Source of the DNA: Nemania diffusa
Taxonomy: Eukaryota > Ascomycota > Sordariomycetes > Xylariales > Xylariaceae
DNA length: 64,000 nt
Assembly: GCA_038501195.1 (NCBI GenBank)
Contig: JBBPUQ010000006.1
Coordinates: forward strand, 1,116,001 to 1,180,000
Reading direction: 5' to 3'
Below, piece after piece: positions 55,643 through 64,000 of this stretch. Position 1 is the first letter of the stretch. Every line of letters starts with the position of its first letter. Under the pieces are notes generated by a model. It was given only the letters and a program-made list of their open reading frames with translations, ran no database searches and was not told the origin of the DNA. Made by a program: the position numbers and the translations under genes.

Positions 55643-58600
55643 ATGTCAGTACGCAACAACCCCTTTGCGCGCATGGGCTCGCCATCCCCATCGCCCGGTC
55701 CCAACGGCCCCAACGGTCACAACAGTCACAATGGTCACACCGGCCCCGGTGCTTCGGGCAGGCCGAAGTCCGCCTTGTTCTCCTCCCCGTCTTCGTTCTC
55801 GAGCACCACCGCCACCCCTCCTCCTTCATCCTTTCACCACCGCACACAATCGCACACGGCGCTGGGCCTCGCCGTGCCGCCGCCTGTCAACGGACACGCC
55901 CCGCGCCAGCAACGCGCCGATTCCAAGAGCAATGCGCCCGGCTCGACTACCTTTGCGCCCTCCTTCATCAAGACCGAGGACTTGCGGAGAAGCATAGACG
56001 TCGTGAGGGGCATCGAGGGGGAGAATGACTTTTCGGGAAGGAGATACGTCTGGCTGAGGGATCCGCAGTCCGCCTTCGTCAAGGGCTGGGTCGTCGAGGA
56101 GCTGGAAGGGAGCCGGCTTCTCGTCCAATGCGACGATGGCAGCGTAAGTCCACGCCTGTGCCCCGCGAGCGCATTGAGCGCGGCGAACGCATCGTGCCGC
56201 TCTGTACTAACCCTCCTCTCCAGCAACGTGAGGTCGATAGCGAAAGCGTGGATAAAGTCAACCCTGCCAAGTTCGACAAAGCAAACGACATGGCCGAGCT
56301 AACACATCTCAACGAGGCATCCGTCGTCCACAACCTACACATGCGATACCAGGCAGACCTCATCTACACCTACTCTGGCCTCTTCTTAGTCACCGTGAAT
56401 CCTTACTGCTCTCTGCCCATTTACACCAACGAGTATGTCAATATGTACAAGGGCCGAAGCAGAGAAGACACGAAGCCGCACATATTCGCCATGGCCGACG
56501 AGGCTTTCCGCAACCTGGTTGACGAGGGTGAAAACCAGAGCATCCTAGTCACTGGAGAATCCGGTGCTGGCAAGACAGAAAACACCAAGAAAGTCATCCA
56601 GTACCTCGCTGCCGTAGCGCACTCGGAATCTTCCCTCAGGAGCAAAGGACATCAGTCCAACCTCTCGCAGCAGATATTACGTGCAAATCCCATATTAGAA
56701 GCATTCGGTAACGCTCAGACTGTTCGGAATAATAACTCATCACGCTTCGGCAAGTTTATTCGCATTGAATTTACTCCTAGCGGATCTATAGCCGGCGCCT
56801 TCATTGACTGGTATCTACTGGAGAAGTCGAGGGTCGTGCGAATCAATTCCCAGGAGCGCAATTACCATATCTTCTATCAACTTTTGGCTGGCGCAGATGA
56901 TCGAGTGCGACGAAACTTTATGCTCAATGGCCTCGGCATTGCCGATTTCGTCTACACCCGCGATGGTCACGATACCATCGTTGGCGTCTCGGATATCGAT
57001 GAGTGGAACTCGCTGCTGGAAGCTTTTCACGTCATGGGGTTTTCTGATGAGGATCAAGACGACATCCTGCGCACTGTGGCTGCAGTCCTCCACCTAGGCA
57101 ATATTTCAGTTGTGAAGGAAAGTCGCATGGCCGACCAAGCTCGTTTAACACCAGACGCCAAACAAGTCGCCGCTCGTGTTTGTGCCTTGCTAGGCATATC
57201 TCTCGAACCGTTCCTCCAAGGTCTTTTGCATCCGAAAGTCAAGGCAGGTCGGGAATGGGTAGAAAAGGTGCAGACTCCCGAACAAGTGCACCTAGGCATA
57301 AATGCGCTCGCGAAAGGTATTTATGAGCGCGGTTTCGGGGACCTCGTCTCCAGGATTAACCGACAGCTTGATCGAAACGGCATGGGCCTCGACGACTCCC
57401 ACTTTATCGGTGTCCTCGATATTGCTGGATTCGAGATATTTGAAGAGAACAGTTTTGAGCAGCTGTGCATCAACTATACCAACGAAAAACTACAGCAGTT
57501 CTTCAATCACCATATGTTTGTCTTGGAGCAAGAAGAGTACGCACGGGAGCAAATCGAATGGAGATTTATCGACTTTGGTCGAGATCTCCAGCCCACAATC
57601 GATTTGATCGAACTCTCCAACCCGATTGGTATATTCTCATGCCTAGACGAAGACAGTGTCATGCCTAAAGCTACAGATAAGTCCTTCACAGAAAAATTAA
57701 ACTCTTTGTGGGACAAGAAATCTACCAAGTATCGTCCTTCTCGGCCAGGTCCCCGCCATGGTTTCATTCTCACCCATTACGCTGCCGAGGTCGAATACTC
57801 CACTGAAGGGTGGTTAGAGAAGAACAAGGATCCTCTGAATGACAACATCACGCGCCTGCTTGCGGCCTCTTCTAATGCGCATATTGCCAACTTATTCGCG
57901 GACTGTGCCGATACTGATGGAGATACTGGCAACACTCGAAATCGGGTGAAGAAGGGGCTCTTCCGCACCGTTGCGCAAAGGCACAAGGAGCAGCTATCTA
58001 GTCTTATGACTCAGCTTCACTCAACTCATCCACACTTCGTTCGATGCATTCTTCCAAATCATAAGAAGCGACCAAAGCAGTTCCATGCATTACTCGTATT
58101 AGACCAACTGAGGTGCAACGGTGTCCTCGAGGGAATAAGAATCGCTCGAACCGGGTTCCCCAATCGGCTTCAATTCAGAGAATTCCGGCAACGATATGAG
58201 GTACTCTGTAGAGATGTACCTAAAGGTTACCTGGAGGGGCAAGCAGCAGCATCCTGGATGCTCGACAGGCTCGGGATTGATAAGTCCCTCTTCCGTGTCG
58301 GTCTTACCAAAGTCTTCTTCCGGGCTGGCGTTCTCGCAGAATTAGAAGAGCGACGTGATGCTTTGATTACTGAGATAATGTCTCGGTTTCAATCCGTTGC
58401 GCGTGGGTATATTCAACGCCGGATCGCTTTCAAAAGACTATATCGGACTGAGGCAACCCAAGTCATTCAACGCAATTTCAATGTCTATCTAGATCTCTGC
58501 GACAACCCGTGGTGGCAGCTTCTTATTAAGATGAAACCATTACTCGGCGCTACTCGCACATCTATAGAGGTAAAGAGACGCGATGAAAAGATACGGGAAC

Positions 58601-61600
58601 TCAGCGAAAGGATGCGGCAAGACGTGGAGAATAGGATGCGACTTGAAGAAGAGCGCCGCAATTGTCACGCCGAACTGATGCGAACACAGCAAATCCTCGA
58701 GAGTGAGCGAGCTTTAGCACTTGATAAAGAAGAGATCTTCAAACGTCTTCAGTTCCGGGAAGTAGAGCTAGAGGAAGAATTAAAGGGTGCCATGGACGAT
58801 CAAGAGAAATTAGAAGACCAACTAGATGCCCTCCTTGAAGCAAAAAAGAAAGCTGAGCAAGACGTCGAAAAATACAGGTCGCAGCTAGAGCAAGCTGCCG
58901 GTCTTATTGCACGGCTCGAGGACGAGAAGTTGGAACTCGATGCTCGAGGTACAAGTCTTGAAGCAGAACTAGCCGACCTATCGAGGAAGCAAGCGGACCG
59001 AAGTGCGCAAGAATCGGCTCTAGAAGATGAAGTCAAGATGCTCCAAAGTCAGCTTTCCCTAAAAGATCGAAAGGTACGAGACCTAGAAGGAAAACTCCTC
59101 AGCCGAGACCAAGACGCAGACATCAAACTTGCAACTGCGCATAAGGAGCTGCAGTCGCTGAAGGTGCGCGAGAAGAAGCTCTCTTACGATAACCGAGAGA
59201 TTCAACAGCAATTGTCGCAGTTGTCTAAAACTTCGACGGACTATGAAGAGCTGGTTCGGAAGAAAGAAAGTGAGCTCGTGCTTCTACGAGGCGATAACAA
59301 GAAATTACAAACGGATCAACGAAACTTTGAGGATCTGAAGAAAACTTTGCTATCCGAGAAAGAAAAAACAACAGCACGTTTGCGCGATGTTCAGGCTGAA
59401 ATGGAGGCCATGCGCTCTCAACAATCCCAGCTTCAGCGTGAGGCTGCAGATGCCAAACAAATACTTCAAGCCCGACTCTCTGAAGATGTGCAAGCGAATC
59501 AGAATCGCGAGCTATTAGAAACACAGATCAAAGACCTCAAAGACCAACTGTACACAGTACAAACGGATCTAAGCAGGGAGCGGCAATCAAGAGACGATGT
59601 CTCCCTCCTCGCTGAACACAAATATGAGGAGTTGCAGCAAGAACATGAGCAGCTGAAAGAGGCAAAGATCACAATAGAAAAGGAACTTTATCTCCAGCAG
59701 GACACCATGCGGCGGACGATGGAGGCTCGTGCCACAGCCGAAAAAGAACGTGACGAAGCTCGTGACGAAATTCGACGACTCCGTATTGCAAAGACCCAAG
59801 CCGAGGAGGCACGCTTAAACGCAGAGGAAGCAGCCGATCGTCAAGCAACAAGTTTAGCCCGTGAGCGAGAAGCAAGGCTACAAAATGACATAGATGCAAC
59901 ACAAGAACGACTCAAGTGGTATGAGGAGGAATGCGAGAAGCTCACCCGCCAAGTGGAGGACATGAACAAATTCATGATCGAGTCTGGCGAGTTCGGTCTC
60001 AAGAATGACCAGGCGAAAGAGCGGCTTGAACGAGAGCTCGTTACCGTAAAAGGTCGTTTAGCGGCTTCGGAAAATGATAATCGTGCTCTGCTCAACAAAT
60101 TGCAGCAGAAGGGATTGGAAATCGCTCGCTCCGCCTCCAGGGCCTCTGAGGCTTCGAGGGGCCAAATAGTTACTCTTCAGCGCGAAAAGACCAAATTTGA
60201 AGGCTTAAACTCGAAGCTCAACAAACAACTTGGTGATTCTTCACTAACCATTGCCAGCTTAGAAAAGAAGGTCGAGAAACTGCAGCTCGACCTAGAGGAT
60301 ATGAACCACAAGGTCACTCGTGAAACTACGTCCAATCGTAACGCAGAGAAAGCATCCTCGAATTTTACGGCCCAATTGGCAGAGGCTAATCGGACCATTG
60401 AATCCGAACGCCAGCTAAGGTCACAAGCCCAATCAACGGCTCGTACTATGCAAGCGACACTTGATTCGCGTGGCCAGGAGATCAATGAGCTCCGTGCTCA
60501 GATGCTCAGAGTGCTGAAGGCTGTCGATCCAGAACTCTCGGTTCCAACTCCGATTGATGGTTCCCATGATAAGATCATGAGCAAAAATTTCGATATGATT
60601 AGGAAAATTGAGGAGCTGCAGCAGAATTTGCGGGTTCAGGCCACGGCTCGAGCGAACGCCGAGGCGCAATTGGCAGAAGCGCGTAACAACCGAGCAGAGT
60701 CACCAACAAGGCTAAAATTGGAAGAGATGCATCATAACGAGGCCCCTTTCAACGGCTCGCCAACGCAGAAACGTACTAAGTTTCATTCAAGGCACTACTC
60801 AAATACATCCACTCCAACACGTCGGTTTGGGAATGAAAATGACGCAGTTCCGGATTCTGGTAGATCTGACCGGACCGCTGATATTCTCAGTTTCAACAAT
60901 CGCCAGGATCTGAAGACTGAGGTCGAGGAGCTACAAAACCAACTCCAGATAACTCAAATGCAGAATCGACATCTCCAAAGTCAACTAGAGCGCTCTGGTC
61001 CTTCGCGGGAGTTGAATTTGGATGAAAGCCCTTCTATTCGTCGCATGCAGAAGTTAGAAAAAGCAAATAACCGATTGCATGACATGCTTGATGATTCAGC
61101 GAAGAAGGTATCCTACCTAGAAAAATCGATGCAAAGTGGCCAGTTATCCCTACGTGACATTCAAACTAGGTCGCATGAAGAGATATTGGACCTACTCAAC
61201 AGCCAAGAAGACTCTCGGAGATCTCTGCTGCATAGCCATAACGATGCTATCGCCGAGCTTACGGACGTGAAAGAACACTTCGAGAAGATGCGACATGATC
61301 GGGCCAATGCTGAGGTTGAACTTCGAGACGTGAGGTCGGATTTACAAGAAATGACAGCTGCTAGAGAACAAGAAGCCGCCGGCCGAAGTCAACTCTTGCA
61401 AGAGTACGCCGACCTACAAATACGACTAGATACCGAGACGTCTAGGTTGATGGATGTCACCTCCAGTCTCGAAATGTACAAGGGTCGCGCCGACGAGTAC
61501 TTTAGTAAACTAGAGCAAGCCGAGATTGCTGTCCTCAAGGCAAATCGCGCTGAGCAATTTGCCAAGGCGCAAGCTAAGGAGGCTGAAGAAGCTTACGCTG

Positions 61601-63146
61601 AGATCATGTCTCAACGAAACAAGTCAGATGGCAGCATGGAAGACCTACAACGGCAAAACCAGCGACTTGAAGAGAAACTCGAAGACATTTCGACAGACCT
61701 CGAGGCCGCCACGCAAGCGAAGAAGCGTCTACAGCACGAGCTCGAAGACTACAGAAGCCAAAGGGCTATTGACCTTGAGGACAAAGAGTTAAGCATGGAA
61801 CAAACGCGCAAGAAGTACCAGGCTGAGTTTGCCGGCTTGACTAAAGAACTAGATTTAGCGCGCGAAGAGAAACTGTACAAGCAGACCGAGATAGCCCGAC
61901 TACGAGAAGAACTCGAGGACCTGCGATCCAAGTGGGACGATGAAGTTCTCAACAGCACCACTTGGTCGAAAGAGAAGTCCCGGCTAGAGACCACACTCGC
62001 TGATGTTGTAGTTTCTCGGGACGAGGCTGTTACCGCTCACAATGAAGCCCAAGGCAAGGTAGTGTCACTTCTATCACAAGTAAGAAGTCTTCGAACATCG
62101 GTTGACGACATAACGGCCGAGCGTGACACTCTCATTCGCGAAAAGCGCAGCATCGAGACCAGACTGAAGGAAGCTAAAGCTGGGCTAGACGACCTTTCCA
62201 AGAGTGGAAATCCAGCTTTGCGGAGCGCAGCTAGCACCGACAAGGAGATTCTAGATCTCAAGTCTAGCCTTGCCCAACAAGAAGACATCGCGGCTGCGGC
62301 TATCGAGAAAATGCGACGAGCCGAGTCTCTAGCAACGGAAACGCAAAAGGAGATTATAGCGGAGCGCGAAGTCAACGCCGATCTCTCCAAACAAAAGGCC
62401 GCGCTTGAGAAGAGCCTCAGTGAAATCCAAGTTCGGTTAGTCGACTTAGAGACTAAAGGCTATTCGAGTGGCAGCCAGGATATCAAATTCCTACACAAGC
62501 GCATTCAGGAGGTTAGTACAGCCCCAGTCCCTCGCCCCCAAGGTCAAGTCGAGAATATATCACAACAACCACTTCCCCACCAAGCAAACACTCCTTCGTC
62601 TTAGAATACACAACGCTAATACTATTTTTCCAACAACAGCTGGAAACGCAGCTTGAAGCTCAGGAGAGCGAACGGTCCAAGTCGCAAAAATCCGTCCGCA
62701 ACGTTGATCGAGTTGTAAAGGACCTGCAATCGCAAATCGAGCGCAAGGATAAACAGAGCACACAATTGAATGACGATGTATCCAGATTGCGAGACAGAGT
62801 CGAAAAACTTCTCAAGACGATCGACGAGCTCCAAGCCAGCGAGAGTACAAATCAGCTAGCCGCTCGGCGCGCAGAACGCGAACTACGGCAGGAGAAGGAG
62901 AAGGCACTGCGCCTAGAGCGTGAGTTAGAAGGGTGGAAACACCTACGCATGGAGAAGGGTAGCGTGAACAACGGCAGCGTACGGTTCGGGACGCCGGGGT
63001 ATGAGGGTGGCGCGAGGAGGAGCTCGATCAGGAACAGCGTGTACGAGGGAGATGAGACGGCCAGCCTCGCCGGGACGGGAATCGAGGTGCCAAAGCGGAA
63101 AAGCAGCATTGGGCGCACACCGAGTCTGACGAAGGGGTTTTTGTAA
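55643..63146 (+). CDS. myo2: Myosin II heavy chain
   Basis: This is the motor of the contractile actin ring in septum formation. Three exons (55643-56143, 56224-62511 and 62640-63146) give 2431 residues, the size of filamentous-fungal myosin II. The N-terminal 120 residues are disordered and rich in Pro, Ser, Gly and His. An SH3-like myosin N domain follows at about 130-190 (YVWLRDPQSAFVKGWVVEE). The motor domain runs from about 200 to 870: P-loop GESGAGKT at 278-285, switch I NNNSSRFGK near 337, switch II DIAGFE at 566-571. An IQ-like neck (RFQSVARGYIQRRIAFK) begins near 888. Then comes a coiled coil of about 1,350 residues with a break near 1630-1700 (Ser/Thr/Pro-rich, SPTQKRTKFHSRHYSNTSTP). 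The tail ends in a basic Ser-rich segment. The second intron has the weaker donor GTTAGT and is 128 bp. Confidence 0.97.
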
Positions 63147-64000
63147 GCCGGCGGTGCACATTGTTAGGGAAGGAAAGGAGAGCAGCATCATTGGTATATT
63201 CATGACGGGACCGGCGGCGCACTGTACATATATGTTTTACTGAGAGCCGGCGAGTGGCCCTACTCCTAACGTATAATAGGCATGATAATGGTTTGCATTA
63301 GAACATAGCTTGGGGGAATTCTAGATACGAAACACTTCTCGCATGCTTTCCACCTCTAGTATCTATTTGTGCGTCCTTATTGGTCACAGATCGGCTTATA
63401 TGCTGATAACTTGCATCCTTATTTCTGTGGTATTGGTGTTTCCAAAAAACCAAAAGAAAAAAAAAAGAAATCTCAAGGGCATAAATCTAGAGTGGCAGTA
63501 AGTATGCATCATCACAAGATCATATAGATCGCGAGATCGTGTGCAGCCAAAACCCTCGCTTGTGTGCTGCTGACCAAAAGCCGTCGAGCACGTGGTGAGG
63601 CGCCCGATAGTAATCTACGGCATTAGATAGCGCCGACAGTTCAAGTAGCACAACATGCGGTGCTTCCCTAGTTAGGAAACATGAGGCGGAGATATTAGTC
63701 GTACTGTTTGTGTAAGTGGCACCCAAAGCGATAGGCCTAGTGTATGTCTTGCGTACCATGTATGACAGGTACGAGTACCGGAACTTTAAACTCGCAGGTA
63801 GGTGGACTGTATACAGCCTAGTTTTGACACTGACTGTGACGATACACAGGCGGCGAATGACGAGACGTCGTCATTATTGACTTGAATACCTGCGTAGGCA
63901 GTGATACAGTGATGTTGCACCCTCGGTCCAGTTTGCTTATGTAAGGGATGAAAACAACTCGATCTATCATCTAGGGCTATATGGATGTGCTTACACATCC
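63147..64000. other. Myosin II 3' flank
   Basis: This is the untranslated and intergenic end of the window. A purine-rich run (CCAAAAGAAAAAAAAAAG) lies at about 63450-63468. The short minus frames (63520-63759, 63786-63998) have no recognisable features. Confidence 0.5.

Noticed and set aside
56128..56223. Continuous myosin frame starting upstream of exon 2
   Set aside because: This is intron sequence read open by chance. Splicing from 56143 to 56224 restores the myosin N-terminal SH3-like domain.

Overview
The window is nuclear DNA from a filamentous ascomycete (Pezizomycotina, most likely a Sordariomycete; I cannot fix the order). The evidence is short introns (about 49-130 bp) with GTRNGT donors and CTAAC/CTAAT branch sites, a class II hydrophobin, a class II myosin, a Rom2-type Rho GEF and fungal NLR-type sequences. 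Bases 1-5370 are almost pure A+T and have no coding capacity, which is the signature of repeats destroyed by repeat-induced point mutation (RIP). A less mutated 280-base island splits this block.

The rest is a gene-rich chromosome arm. In order: a four-TM DUF6640-type protein (-); a Rho1 GEF with DEP-like, DH, PH and CNH domains (-); Cu/Zn superoxide dismutase (+); Tudor-SN (+); transaldolase (+); a Ppn2-like membrane metallophosphatase (-); the cytochrome c oxidase assembly factor Pet191 (-), divergent from a steryl ester hydrolase (+); and a HAM1-type lipid-binding protein (-). After an accessory segment come a class II hydrophobin (-), a Red1/ZFC3H1-like RNA-surveillance zinc-finger protein (-) and the myosin II heavy chain (+).

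The accessory segment (about 36.9-43.8 kb) is the most unusual part. A zinc-finger/ankyrin protein and a DUF7580-type protein (hydrophobic HeLo-like N terminus, kinase C-lobe-like C terminus) diverge from one 460-bp intergenic region. Directly beyond lies a fungal NLR relic. Its winged-helix and TPR coding sequence and four of its introns can still be followed through several stops and frameshifts. A second broken reading frame of unknown family follows. I read this as a small, partly decayed allorecognition or cell-death island; that role is inference.

The housekeeping genes are not a pathway cluster. Rho1 GEF, myosin II and HAM1-type proteins all concern cell wall, septation or membranes, but they are far apart and probably just neighbours on the chromosome. 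Splice junctions were resolved by hand from frame, splice consensus and family similarity. Two remain open: the second intron of the DUF7580 gene and the first intron of the Red1-like gene. I found no convincing tRNA, rRNA or CRISPR feature.
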